Positions 31,097 to 43,612 of a stretch of DNA of 64,000 bases are shown in pieces. A model generated the notes under the pieces. The model was not told the origin of the DNA. It made no database searches and saw only the letters and a list, made by a program, of their open reading frames with translations. How positions within the stretch are numbered: position 1 is the first letter of the stretch; every line of letters starts with the position of its first letter. The translations under genes and the position numbers were made by a program. The stretch is from Knufia peltigerae (Eukaryota; Ascomycota; Eurotiomycetes; Chaetothyriales; Trichomeriaceae): positions 103,639 through 167,638 of the forward strand of contig JAPDRN010000081.1 of assembly GCA_030247855.1 (NCBI GenBank), read 5' to 3'.

Positions 31097-33219
31097 ATGG
31101 CATCACCCCCAAATGAGAATAAGTATGAGCTTGGCAACACTCCCGCCGTAAAAGAGGACAGCCAGACCGCCTATCATATCGACATCACTAATGCCCCTGA
31201 CACTATCGGTGACTGGGACGAGGCTGAGGAACGCAAATTGATGTGAGTCTGAAGAACTGGGCTCATGGATACATTCCGTTGACAAACTACCGCAGCCGAA
31301 AGATCGACTTCCGTATTATCCCTTTCCTCAGTGTAGTTTACGGCCTGTCCTTGCTAGACAGGAGCAATATATCGGCGGCTTATATTGCTGGTATGGATGA
31401 GGCCTTAGATTTGACCGTCGGTGAGTCTTGAAATACCTCGAGTCCTCAGTGTGCTCTTAGACTAAACAGATATTTTCAGGTGCGCGGTATAACATTGCCC
31501 TCATGATGTTCTTCGCAACGTATACCCTTCTGGAACTCCCGTCGAATCTAATTATCCGCCGTCTCGGTGCCCGAAATTGGATATGCTTCTTGATCATAGG
31601 GTTTGGCAGTATGGTCTTGGGCATGGGATTTGTCAAGGACTGGGCTTCCCTTACCGTCCTAAGAATGTTTTTAGGAGCTTTCGAAGCAGGAAGCAAGTGC
31701 CTGCACACTTACTGCGTGTGAATTGCATGATAACGATGAACAGTACTTCCCGGCGCACTCTTTCTCATCTCATCCTGGTACAAAACTTTCGAAACCGCCA
31801 AACGGTTCACGATATTCTATATGTCGGCCCTGCTTACAAATGGTTTCAACGGAATTGTAAGTAACGTGCATATCTACAAGCCTAGTCAACTCTTGCTCAT
31901 CATCACAGATAGCGTATGCGCTATCTCTGATCCACGTGGGTGACGGCGCTTACAAAGAGGGATGGCGTTGGATATTCATCATTGAGGGTGCTGTCACTAT
32001 AGCATGTGGGTTTTTTGTGCCATTTTTCCTCGGAGAATGTAAGTCGGCGATTTGTTCCTTTATTTCGCACCCATAATGATATATCGATGCTAGTCCCGGA
32101 GAAAAGTATCTGGCTCAATGATCGAGAGCGCCACATCGCAAAGCGGCGCCTCACCTTTGAAGTAGGGGGCCATAGTTATGAGAAAGAACCTTTGCTGAAG
32201 TCGCTGAGAGCGCTATTGGATTGGAAAATTGCCTTTTAGTACGTCGTCCCTCAATCTCTGTCCTTCTTTCACAAAGTACATCCACTAACAGGTGCTTACA
32301 GCTGCTTTCAACTCTATGTTGCAGCTGCTAGCGTATACGCGCTCGCATACTTCATGCCAGTGATTTTACTCAAGGACTTGGGTTTCAGTTACACCAAAGC
32401 CCAACTTCTGACGAGTCCTCCATATGTAAGACTGACCTGGATCTCTTCGCTGGCGGGCGCTGACTGGTTTTCTTCCTAGCTGAGCACTGTTATCCTCAGC
32501 ATCATCAGTGCTTGGCTCTCGGATCGTACGAAGCTCAGGTGGCCGTAAGATGTCACTCCAAATAGCCAGGAGATCAACCAGCTGACTCTGATAACCTGCA
32601 GTTTCCTCTGCACTCAAGCCGTTATTAGGTAAGTGATAGAGATCAAAATCGTCTGCCATGGGCCTCACTGACCTTGGCCAGCATATTGGGGCTGCTTCTT
32701 ATGCTTTACGTGCAGTCTCCAGCAGGACGATACTTTGGAACATTCCTCGGTGTTTTTGGTACACAAGCAAATACGTAAGTGCCCGTTCGAGCTTGTCCTT
32801 GACAGTTTTGCTGACTGCCCATTTCCTCTCAGACCTGGTTCCCTTTCTTACGGCTCAAATCAGATTGGTGACCCGCGAAAGAAAGGGGTCGTGGTGGCAG
32901 CGATGGTTTCATGTGCATCCTTGGGCGGCATCACGGGCAGTACCGTTTTCCGGCGTCAGGATGCACCAAGATATATTCCAGGAATGTGGTAAGTATTCGG
33001 CTTCCATGCTGATATGCCTCTCTAAGGGATGCGGGATTTGAGAATAGCAGTCCTTCATACTAACAGGTCGTTTTCAGGACAATGATCATTCTTCAAATTT
33101 CATACGCCATCGGCACCTTTACAATGTCTAGGTACTTGAGGAATCGTAACAGGCTGGCAGACGAGGGCAAAATCCCAGACATTTTAGAGGGAATATCCAG
33201 ATTTCGATATGCCCCATAG
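31097..33219 (+). CDS. MFS transporter, anion:cation symporter (Dal5/allantoate permease-like) family
   Basis: This plasma-membrane importer of an organic anion or vitamin-like compound starts at ATG 31097 (MASPPNENKYELG) and stops at 33217-33219. The gene is cut by about ten short introns, all needed to keep the twelve-helix frame. ACS-family marks are RKIDFRIIPFLSVVYGLSLLDR with DRSNISAAY in TM1, NIALMMFFATYTLLELPSNL, RRLGARNW, LGAFEAG, GWRWIFIIEG, and near the end FRRQDAPRYIPGMW. The C-terminus RYLRNRNRLADEGKIP is also typical. I found no frame break once introns are removed. Position suggests uptake of the substrate handled by the amidohydrolase/cupin neighbours; that is inference. Confidence 0.82.
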
Positions 33220-35689
33220 CAAGGATGTCGACAAAAGTAACGCGGAAGTGTTGACTGGATACCGGGTTGTTGATATATCCATGTTATCCGTTCATATTTC
33301 AATGTCAGTGCAGCAAGGTCCTGTACGTTGGATCTCAGGAGTGAGAAAATGTTGAGCGGGTCGGGCTCACTCTGACAGAGAATGATATTAAAATCTCGTA
33401 AAGCAAGTTAGATGCCGAAAAACGCGTCACCACAGGGAACCTCCCCCTTTCCATTCCAGCTACTCGATATTCCTGGCGTCGTGAAGGCTGGGAAAGGAAG
33501 CCGCCGACACAATTTCCAGTGCCAGCAGGTCTTGAAACGCTCCACGTTCCTCTCCAGATCAACGATGACAGCAACAGGAACAATGATATCGACGCCGACG
33601 GCCTCATTGGCCCCTACAACTTCAAACATCGTTTTCAAGACGACAGATCCAACCAACAATGCGGTGACAGCCAGGAGCGCTTCCACAGTATTATCTGCAC
33701 CACAGCCCTCACAGGCTCTGGCAGCTCGACAAGACGACAGCACGACCAGCTTTTGTGACAGTTGCGACGGCATGTGAAACTCCTTTTTGGATTTTGGTTG
33801 TTTGTGTGTGGCAAGTTGTACCAAACCGAACAATTTTGTTTCTGCAGTTTCGATTCTCGACTGGGACATTCAATTCATGTTCGCAAACACGTCAGCAACA
33901 GTGTTCCCACATACAATCTCGCTGCACAATTACGCAGCCCTCTAGAACAAGGCCTCTGTCTAACTGACTCGTCCAGACCGGTTTCTCGAGACTCGAGGAA
34001 CATGATATCTCCTTGTCGCCACCGTGCCCATCGGCGGATACGCGAGCCAACTGGGGGCTTTTCGAGATCGACGCCTTCTTCGTGCTGTTCATCAGCTCGG
34101 CATTCTCTTCGGGTTCGCACGGACCCATCACGATTGACTGCTTCACACTTGGGCTCCCATTGACTTTAAGCTTGAACTGCTCGACGGAGGATTTAGCGAC
34201 ACCATCCAACTCAACGCCACCAACTGGATATCGAACTATCCTCCAGTTCCGGTCTAAAGTTTGACTATCTCAGAGCTACAGCTTCGTTCCCAAACATCGA
34301 GGTCGGGTCTGCCCTCTTTCCGGCCTTCCAGATCGACATAATGACCCTTTTCCTGAACTACACGCGAGACATCATGTTGGGTCCGGCGACAAACATATTT
34401 TCCAACGGTCCGTTTGGCGTTGGCTACGAATCTCGAAGCTCAAGTGCCTCTGCAGTAGCAGCAACTCCTAGTACTACGTCGTCAGCACCTCACTGTAGGG
34501 TGATAGCAGTACGGATAACATCATCATTATCATCTCGGACGACAATGACTTTGGCAACTCGACACACATGATGATAATGAATGTGGATAATAGCGACGAC
34601 AACGGGAGACTCCTCCTCCATTGACGACGGCCGTCTTTGCCGGAAGCAGTCTCAAAGTCCTCATGGGAACGACTTGGGGTCTCATGTGGGCGGATTACGC
34701 GTATCAGAAACTTGGAGGTCCACTAAGCAGTATGTCGAAGTCGCCGACCTCGAGATGCAAAGGTCAGGTGGTTGGTTCCACGGACCGTACAAATTCTGGT
34801 CTCGCGATCCGTCATCATGAATCTTCAAAAATTCCCCTATCTATCAAGGCAAGCACAGACCGGCGAGAAAAAAAAAGTCAGGGCATTCTCTACCTTTCTT
34901 GTACATTTTACTTTTTATCTTCGGCGAAATTGGTCTCTTATCTTGTAATAGCGAACGACCCATTTTTGATAATCCATAATCCATAATCTGTAGTATTATC
35001 GTATAATGTCTAAGATGTGTGTTCATTTGTCGTCGTCGTCGTCGTCGACGACAAACGGGCAGCTGCCAAAACGTTCTCCCGGATCCCGTCTGGCTAGTGG
35101 AAACACTTTGAAGTGTTGAAGACGTCCAGGTTGACTTGCCGGCAACCATTACAGTAGTTCGAGAAGGGCGCGGTCATGGACCCTATGGCGTATAAATGTC
35201 CAGAGAGCCGAACCTAGTCCGCCTACTGTTGAAGATCCGGGGATAGGATTACCTTAAAAGGCCAATCGCTGCAGGTCCATCGGGCCATCGCTGCACAACC
35301 CAACTAAGACCGGATCTGTCATCGTCTCGTTCCTTGGCGTCCTTATCCCTGTTCAATCCTTGTTCGATCCCTGTTCGTTTCCCCCTCTTCACGAGAGTTT
35401 GCAACACAACCTTGAAGGTACAAGGCCAACGGTCTAGTAAACACTAGGGAAGTCGCATTGGGGTCACACCCTTGTGTCTTATCATGCGCCAGACCTAGAG
35501 CAAGAAGGGGCGTCGCAGTCGGAGCGATTCTAGTTCGGCGCAAAGTGAGGCCTAAACGTTTACAGACGTCGAGTATCGTTGACGAGCGGAAGAGAAAGGT
35601 CCAGTCTCCACATGACTTGATTCTCACGCCTATGCTGTGTATCCAGTTTCACACAGCACATTTCTGCGCGCAACACCATTCGCGCAGAT
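33220..35689. other. gene-poor stretch with unrecognised, possibly decayed reading frames
   Basis: These 2.5 kb hold many overlapping short frames, mostly on the plus strand between 33412 and 34860. Protein-like stretches occur but in different frames (for example LNATNWISNYPP near 34200, MLGPATNIFSNGPFGVGYES near 34375 and MGTTWGLMWADYAYQKLGG near 34660), and I could not join them by plausible introns. No family was recognised. From 34860 on I see nothing but a GTC microsatellite at 35029-35046. It could be an old gene remnant or a gene I failed to model. Confidence 0.4.
35029..35052. repeat. GTC trinucleotide microsatellite
   Basis: Six GTC units (35029-35046) are followed by GACGAC, making a short inverted repeat around the centre. 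It lies outside any gene I can support. Confidence 0.8.
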
Positions 35690-37753
35690 CTAAGCCTTGC
35701 CATGATCCAACGATTCTCCTCGGTGGTCATAGTCTGTGGTGGCTGCCTGGGTAGGCACAATGACGCTGCTCCGACGTCGCTTGTCATTTCCTCCCTTGTT
35801 CCTCCTTAGCCCGACAAGCTGTAACATTTCTGTCCAGAACCCAACGGGGGGGTCGATAATAGTCGCCTCGTATGCATCGACGTTGGGTCTTTCCCAAACG
35901 AGGTCGGCTTCTTCTGGTCTTACCATCTTCGTTTTCTTGACCAGTTTCCAAATGACGAAGAGAGGAGGAATGAAGAGCTGCATGGAGTATTGTGAAAAGA
36001 AGTTCGACACCGACCACGGGAGGTAACAGGTGTACCCATAGATACAGGTGACCAAGAACAGCCAGACGGCCGCGACGTAGGCGCAATAAGGCTGGAACCA
36101 ACCGGTATAGGGAAGCTTGCTGCGGTCGAGTCCTTGCTTTTGGCAAGCTCGATAGAAAAAGATATAGGTCACACACATAACGAAGAAGTCGATGAGGCCT
36201 GTTTCTGCATCAGTATACCGTAGCCAAAGGCGGATTTGTATATAATCTTTACCTCCACCGGTGACGAGGTTTGAGAACCACGTAATGACGACTGAGGAAC
36301 TATTCGAGCACGCCCTGAAGAAGCAGATCGCATTAGTACCATTCTTGAACATGCTTTGTTCCACAACTCATTTACATACAAGAAAGACAGCATGGGGAAG
36401 ATCATGACCACAAAGAAGCAGTAGATCGGAACTCCCTTCCTGGTGCATTTCCTCAGGAACTTTGGAGCTCTTCCTTCCAGTGATAAGCCGTACAGGTTTC
36501 GGATGGCGCAATAGGTGTAGGTATTTCCCGCGGAAAAGATCGATGTCAACATCAACCTGGCAGCCCCATTAGTAAGTGCAGCGGGGATAGTGGTTAGCAA
36601 TAGGACTCACGCATTGACGAGATGTGGAAAGCCGTTAATGCCCATATTCTGCATGGCAATCACATACGGCGATGCAGCTGCCGAACCTGTACTGCCACCC
36701 AGGACAACATTCGCCAATTCGGGGTCACGCGAGCTGCAAACGATACCGACGGCCAGGGCACCACCAATGAAAAAGATACCAAATCGAATGTAGACCATCT
36801 TGAAAGCCGCTTTGATGTAAACTCGGGGTCGTTTGGCTTCGGCAGCGACCATGGAGATGTACTCGGGTCCAACAACGGTGAAGACTGCAGATGAAAGCGC
36901 GGCCAAGAATCCCTGGAAACGACCGAGATCGCCAGTGCCGATGTATTCACGGAAGGCTCCTCCGTGTTCCCAATTCCGAAAGCCGTAAGCATCGTGCTGC
37001 GGGTTGCCTCCGACCATGGTGATAAATGTGAAGAAGAACAGCGAAAAGATCAGGATCACCTTGCCCCCGGAAAGCCAGAACTCGGCCTCGCCGTAGGCCC
37101 CGACGGCAAACATGTTGATGGCGCTTTGGATGTCTTAGTGTTGGGTCTCTCAAAAGAATGCATAGGGAAGGGTGAAGCTCACGCGTAGCAAATGATGACA
37201 CCAAGCACGATACCTGCCGTGGGACCAGGCTTCGTCACTTCGTCACTCCAAAAGGAACAAACCAGGGTGAAGGCCGAAATCTCAAAAGGAATGAGAAGGG
37301 CTTCGTAGAAACTACGGTGCACACGTCAGTCACAGTAGTCTTCAACACGCGGGAGGAGGGTATTGCGAACAAAAAGTTCCAGCCGACCATAAAACCAAGA
37401 GCATCGTCCACCCACTTGCCAGCCAGGCGAATGAACCCACCACTGACTGGATAGGCCGTACTCATTTCCGCTATGCAGTTGTTCACCATGGCCAGGATGC
37501 AGCTTTGGATGGTGTAGGCGATCAGCAGGTTCGCAGCACCGCCACGGTACAGACCGCCGCCGATGCTCACGAAGAGAGCAGTGCCGATGGAACCTCCGAT
37601 GGCAATGAGCTGGATCTGTCGGTTTCCCAGGTGTCGCTGGAGCTGGTCAGCATTGTCGGACACATAGGCCTCCTCGATGTCGTTTCTATCTCCAGCTGTG
37701 AGAGCAGATGGCTCACTGCCATTCTTCTCTTTGTCGTGACCGAAGGAAAACAT
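35690..37753 (-). CDS. amino acid permease, fungal YAT family
   Basis: This plasma-membrane proton/amino-acid symporter starts at ATG 37751-37753 (MFSFGHDKEKNGSE) and stops at 35690. About six introns break the frame; for example the join near 37380/37311 gives WNFFFYEALLIPFEISA. Marks of the APC/YAT family are RHLGNRQIQLIAIGGSIGTALFV at TM1, GRAPKFLRKCTRKGVPIYC and LPYTGWFQPYCAYVA near the end, with twelve hydrophobic segments. The best overall likeness is to Dip5/dicarboxylic-type permeases, but substrate is not settled by sequence. The N-terminal tail is acidic, the C-terminal tail basic then acidic. No neighbour suggests a pathway. Confidence 0.88.
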
Positions 37754-38214
37754 GTTGTCCGGGCACAAATGGTCTAGTTGCTTGGTGGATTAGATGTCAG
37801 GAATGACAGAGGAGGGAGAGGCTTAGTTTAATAAGAAGAGGAAATGAAAGCGAGAAGGGCCAAGTGAACGGGCCTGGAGTGTTTGGCCCCAGCTGCGAGG
37901 TCCAGCTTCTTCATCTTCTATTCGTACAACTGACTCGCAACCTCCCACTTTGTTGAAGAGACTTTTGATTGCACTCTCTCCACACTTCGCCAAGTTGCTT
38001 TTCCTGGCCTGCAAAGTTGCTTTTTGCACAATGCGCCACCTGCACGCCACCCGATGCCCGCCCTAGAGGCACCTTAAGTCCCCCGAAGTCACCCTAAAGG
38101 CAGCAAAGAGCCCCGGGGGGGCACCTTATCGGCACTCTGGGCTCCGCTCGGGCTTCCTCGGCTCCCCTCCCTTCGTTTCAGCTGGTGGAGTTCCTCCCGC
38201 TCAGCCCAAGGCGT

Positions 38215-38246
38215 TTTTCCACCTTTTCCACCTTTTCCACCTTTTC
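38215..38246. repeat. TTTTCCACC minisatellite, three and a half units
   Basis: Units lie at 38215-38223, 38224-38232 and 38233-38241, with a partial unit after. The array is intergenic. Confidence 0.85.
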
Positions 38247-38863
38247 AACTGCGATCAACATGATGATGCAACGTTTTGACAAACAAGTCCCTTGGCTGAC
38301 GTTGATCTGCTGGGGTACTATGATCGGATAGCACGGCTCCAATCCCTTTAAGCCTATCATCTCCCTAGTGCCCCTGTTAAACCCCCTCTAGTGCACTTCT
38401 TAACCCTCTAGTCTGTGGAGTAGCTCCTCCTACCCGCGCATTAATCAACGGGTATTGGATACACCACGTGTGGTCAAGGCAAATCCCCCGCCTCTGTGCA
38501 TCTCCGGTGATCGATGTTATATCCTTGATATAGTCTATCTACCCGGGCCAGATCACAAGGTCTTCGTTGGAAGTACGCAGGTCGAGACTTCGTGTATCTT
38601 TGACTCAAAAGGGAAGATAAAGTACCTCTCAGGAGGCGGCTAATCTAATCGATGCACCATGCTGACCAAACCAGCCTTCGTCGTTGGCTTTCGAGACCAC
38701 AGAACACGGACTTTGATGCGACGTTGCCTTACATCGGGAGACTGTCTCGCTTCTGCTCCTTGAAGTAAGAGAGCGTCTCGAAGGAACTTTTTGCTCTTGC
38801 GAGGCGTCTCTTACAGCAGGGTAGCACTGCCCGTAAGCTCTAGAATAAGCAACTATCAAAGGA

Positions 38864-39346
38864 TTACCCAAGCTCGTCGGTAGTCTGGAAGCTCATGGCA
38901 GATAAGGTGCTTACCCCGTTGACCCAGCATATCAGCCCAGAGGTCAAGGCACGCGCCAACCCATGCACGAACAGCGCATCACCTTTGAGAATACCATCTG
39001 TCCAGGCTCGGAACATGCCATGCTGTATGTACACAAGGAAAATCGAAAGGCGCAGTGCTCTGGAAACACCGACGTCGCCAAGAGGAGAATGATAGACCAC
39101 AGGATCGATACCGCCGCGGATTAGGGATACTTGGGCAAGGTCGTCCACAGAAGACAACATCGTTCGGTCGTCTGAAAGGGTCCATGGCATTAATTGGCAC
39201 TGTGTATGACTTGACTTGGGGGTCATACAAGAGCCATTTCTGCTCAAGATCCACGCCTTGCGCCAGTATAGCATCGAGTTGGAAGAGTTGAATCCGATTG
39301 AACCCGACACCGGTGTGATACAGAGGAGCCAGCTATCCAGCCTCAT
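38864..39346 (-). other. unrecognised open reading frame, possible gene fragment
   Basis: An open frame of 160 codons includes protein-like stretches such as VDDLAQVSLIRGGIDPVVYH and RLSIFLVYIQHGMFRAW, and ends soon after a possible GTAAGC donor near 38916. Another frame upstream of it (near 39254-39150) also reads protein-like, with FQLDAILAQGVDLEQKW, so an intron or a frameshift may separate the two. No family was recognised. It may be a decaying gene. Confidence 0.3.
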
Positions 39347-39353
39347 GTATGAT

Positions 39354-39385
39354 CCTTTTGCTTTTGCTTTTGCCTTTGTTTTTGC
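39354..39385. repeat. TTTTGC-type hexanucleotide run
   Basis: It is an imperfect run of TTTTGC/CTTTTG units in intergenic DNA. Confidence 0.6.
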
Positions 39386-40445
39386 CCAAACACAAGTGAA
39401 CCTGCCTTATTGAGTGCGTCCATCCGTCGAGTTGCGATCTTTGGCATCCTCAATATCGCAACGAGCAACATTCTCGACCGCGCTTAAGAGTTCCCTCGGA
39501 CACCAAGTCTCCTTCGCAATGTTGTTCCATGCCATAACGGCCCGCGAGACATGCACATTCTGAATTCGCAAGCGACAGCAGCTGTCGTGGCCACGTTGAA
39601 AAAGTCGGTGGCACCTCCAAAGGCCCAATCGACAGCTTATCGGCAACTCAACCCATTCATGGCACCGTATGAGTGAGGTATAGAACCCTAGATTGTTCTG
39701 AGAGTGTCAAGTGTTGCAGTTGAGTTCTTCTCAGAAGTCATCCATCATAGTCCAATCGGGTCACTCTGTGTCTAGTCGGAAATAGGTTGAAGCACTCGTG
39801 CTCGTATTTTTCACGGGGTAAAACCGAGTGAGAACCAACCAATCTTCAAGTAGCAAAAGACCCTCAAGGTATCCGTACATACAAATAGGTACTCCGTGCG
39901 GAGTTGCCTAGCGACCAACGCCAGCTCCACGAGGTACCCAGAGTACAGAGTATCGATATTTCGATTTTATCCATTAGCTCACCAAAGCATTTGTTCGCTC
40001 CACAAAAAAAATGCCGTCTGAAGTTTTTTTCCTCTCGGCCATCGGCAGGGTTAGAAGTGGATTTGACCAGTGGTGTGACCAGGACTGCTACTGCTCAAGA
40101 AATCCCGACACCTGTGAGTTTACCTTTCCGATCATCTTTGCGGCGTTGCGATATTCGCAGAGAGTGGGTTATTCGTCACAAGAAGATATAGCCGATCGAT
40201 GAAGAAGTCAACAAAAGAGTAAAACAAAATGACATATCTCAAAAGAGATTACTTTCCACACAGCGTATTCATCAGTCCATTACCTTTCCACCCCACGTCG
40301 AGTGTAAAGTGTAGGCCAGCTACGGAATACAAAATCCCCCGGAAACTCCCCATCCCGAAACCAGACCGTAGAAAAAGTTCCTCACCATCGGCACCACCAT
40401 GAAATTCGCCACTAATATCGACATATCCTTTGGGGGCGACGGCTC

Positions 40446-43400
40446 TCATGCACTGTAAGTGACACTCGTTCGTTCCAAAGGCCTCTTCAGTCCCACTCTC
40501 GCCCTGTCCATACGCCAAGTTCTCTCCAAAACCGTGGTCGGCATCCGTAGAACGGTTTCGCGATACAGAGTGGACGTCTTCCAATCTAGCGACACCATTA
40601 CGGCTCGTTGCATGCCTCCTTCTTGGCCACAAAGCAAAGCAGCCACCGGAGGTCGAGTGGCTGTGAAGAGGGTGACAGAGCCGTTGAGCGTATCGACCAG
40701 GGTAAACACTTTGAACTCTCCATAATTGCTGTACTTTGCCTGCTTGACCATGTCTGCGACGAGGCCGTCACTCGTTGGGTCCTCGCCTATGCACTCTCCG
40801 AATTCGTTCTTGCGATGTCGGCTCAGGCTGCTACCGGACGGACTCCAGGTCAGACGACCGGTGTAATGGCCATAGATGTTGGTCTCGATGGTGACAATGT
40901 CCAAGTAACCCTCGAATCCGAGAAGGTGAGGCGCAATGTTCCAGGGCTTGCCCCCGTATAAGACACGGACTAGCCACGGGGACATGAGGAAGATGGGGAG
41001 GCTCAAGAGCAGAAGAACAGCCCTTCTTCCGTTGTCGAAGAGAGGCGCGAGTCCAAGAATCAAGAGGATCGGCGCGACACGCAGCCAGACTTTGACAATC
41101 AGGCGTTTCCACGAGATGCTTGTGTCATGGGCCACGGCGACGAACGATTCCCATCGAATCGAGGCTGCCAAGCAACCATCAACAACGACGGTGTCGTCTT
41201 CACAAACGCCAGCCACTTGACACGTAGGCTGAATATCCCACAGATTGACGCCGAACATATCTGCAGTATGATACCATGGCTGATTCTGCGACCTGGGCAG
41301 CACGCACAATAAGCGCTCCAGTAGGCTGTCGCTATCATTGGCCAGAGAAAGTCGAGCAAAAGCTTGGAATTCGGAGTCTGTGTGATCCACGACTGGTCTG
41401 CGGCGCAAAAGACCCATGAGCACATATGCGAGGTCGCCATCCAGATACTTGGAGGTTCGACGTTGACTGAGGCACTTCAAGGCCAAGATAACGAGCTCGA
41501 GGCGACTGAGAGTCAGATTTCCTTCGTAATGGTCGACCAATTGTCGAGTCAAGCTGGTGTCCTCCCATACCAGTGCAGCAAGATCCTTCTTTGGAAGTTC
41601 TTTGACGAGCTTTACCACACCGGTAGAAATATTGTAAATGCGTATTGGATTGTCTTTGGGAGCAAGAAGAGCCTCTGGCAACGTCCACATTCGAGTCCCC
41701 CAGTCCTTGAGCAACTCTTCGGTTGGAGAATAGGCCTTTCTGCCGGAAGGTGGCTTGACGGCGATGACCACTGAGTGAGCAGCTCGGATGACATCGCTAA
41801 TACGGTACACGTCGTTTTCGAGTTCTCGGCCGTCTTCTGACATGCAAGCTGATCCAACCCAATAAGCGGGACACTTGAGGTTGGTGGCTGCCTCTCGCGC
41901 AATGGCGTGGAGGGCCTCGACATCTTCGTCACTATCGGTAAACTGTGTCGAAGTGTAAGCAACGAAGATATACTTCATGTCATGGTCGACCATGTTATGT
42001 TGATTCAGCCAGACTTGGACATCGTACAAGTGAGTACGACCGTTCTTGTCCTTTCCACCATCCACGAAGCACAGGCGACTTGGATAGAGAGGACGCTCAG
42101 ATACTGGGTGCGCCCCATCCACATCTTCATTTGCCTCAATCTTGCCAGGAACATTTTCGAGCATGTTTCGCGCCACCTTTGGATAGCCCCAGAATCTGTA
42201 GGGAAACGGGGCATAATGTGCAAGTCGAGATTTTCCATTGTAGAGCTTGCCGATGCTCAACAGCTGCGATACACAAGTCACTAAACAAATCCTTTGATCT
42301 CTCTAGGGGCCACACAGCCGACTTACTGTAAATGAAAGGCAGATGCATGAGATCGGCCACTTTGCCACAATCAGCAACCAATCGCTCTGCGTCCAGTGCT
42401 TGGACTCGAGAGGGGCGGTATTCATAGGCCAGTTGGCGATACGAATAGTCCAAGGAGCCATGTTTCGCACAAATGTCCTTCTCCAAGTCGAATTTCGCGG
42501 GCCTTCATAGATCTCATCTGTGCACTGAACCATCATTCTTTCAAGATGAGAGTCAAGAGCAAGGAACCTGTCATCTTCTTGGCCCGCGTGAATTCGACTG
42601 ACTGCATCTCGATGACGATGTTCTCGGCCAGAGCCTTTGGTCAAGCCCGGCTTTTGATGGCTGTGGAAGGTCTTCCATCGGAAGGTGGTTCGCTGTGAGA
42701 ACAGGTTGCGGTAGCCTTTTTGATGCATACGGCGACGTGCCTAATTATATTCAGTCGAGGATCTGACGTGGTACGATGCCACTTACTGGGACGGGAGCAT
42801 GATAGCTGGAACTGTACAATTCCTTCAGGCGGCCTTGGGGCTGTGAGGAGGCTGTAGGGCCCTCATCACGATTGATTTCCGTGATGGAAATCGCGCTCAT
42901 TGGTTTCTAGGAGAGTCAACACTGTTGAACGCTGTGGAATATGATGCATACCTTGTTGGCGTTCTCGTGTCCAATCTCTTTTCCGTCCGACCCAGGAACA
43001 GGCGGAGGCAGCGTAACAGCACCGTGATGAGGTTCCTGGGGCGTTGAGCTTGGGTGGATTCATTGACAAAGGTGCCTACCCCTGCTCCAGCTGGAAGCTG
43101 GTACCCTGGTGCTGGCAGAATGGAATCATCATAGCCTTGCCAGGTTGACTTCTCATGCACTCGACCGGGTTGATAGGCCGCAGAAGGTGGAATATGGGTA
43201 AAGGGGGTGTCTCGGGTCGGAATCACCCTGCCGCCCATCGTCTGGGCAGAATTAGTATCAGAGATCACGGTTTGGTAATGATGTATCATACTTGGTCATT
43301 CAAACTTGATCCAGTAGACGTGATGGACCCGACTGGCAGTCTGTTCCCACCATGTCGCTGGTTCATTGAGGCAGGTGCGGACTGCACAGTGATATTGTTG

Positions 43401-43612
43401 GTCTGGCATTGAGGCTGCAATCTGTTAGCGCACAAGATCTCTCCGAGAGATCGTCCTCTGTGCTTACCTGAGGTCGCATTCTCTGGTCGGCAGTTGTAGT
43501 AGACGATCCGGCTGGCAGACGTGCACCACCATGTCTTCCTGGTTGATTCTGAAAGGGTGTCAGTCTATCGAGTGAGATCAGGTGAGTAACGCTATATTCC
43601 AGTACATACCAT
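40446..43612 (-). CDS. HET-domain-like protein with C-terminal membrane segments
   Basis: The main exon (40446 to about 42260) encodes some 600 residues. YWVGSACMSEDGRELENDVY followed by a WGTRMWTLPEALLAP motif matches the end of the fungal heterokaryon-incompatibility (HET) domain, where W-x-RxWTLQE is typical. Two hydrophobic segments follow (near 41090-40990), then a soluble tail. An in-phase intron at about 40498-40456 would instead extend the tail to 40249. Upstream exons on the same strand give a Gly/Pro/Gln-rich leader beginning with a one-codon exon (ATG at 43610-43612). The leader contains two similar blocks, RHGGARLPAGSS and RHGGNRLPVGS, in neighbouring exons. The 5' model is uncertain. 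HET proteins act in non-self recognition; function here is unproven. Confidence 0.5.

Larger units (their letters stand above)
37754..40445. other. long gene-poor stretch
   Basis: These 2.7 kb separate the permease from the HET-like gene. The part near 38030-38180 is rich in C/G homopolymers. A TTTTCCACC tandem repeat lies at 38215-38246 and a TTTTGC-type run at 39354-39385. One unexplained minus-strand frame of 160 codons spans 38864-39346 and is listed separately. Near 39890-39904 is the perfect short palindrome ACTCCGTGCGGAGT. No other gene could be supported. Confidence 0.45.

Noticed and set aside
33220..40445. Transposon-derived genes in the gene-poor stretches
   Set aside because: No transposase, reverse transcriptase or terminal repeats could be recognised there.
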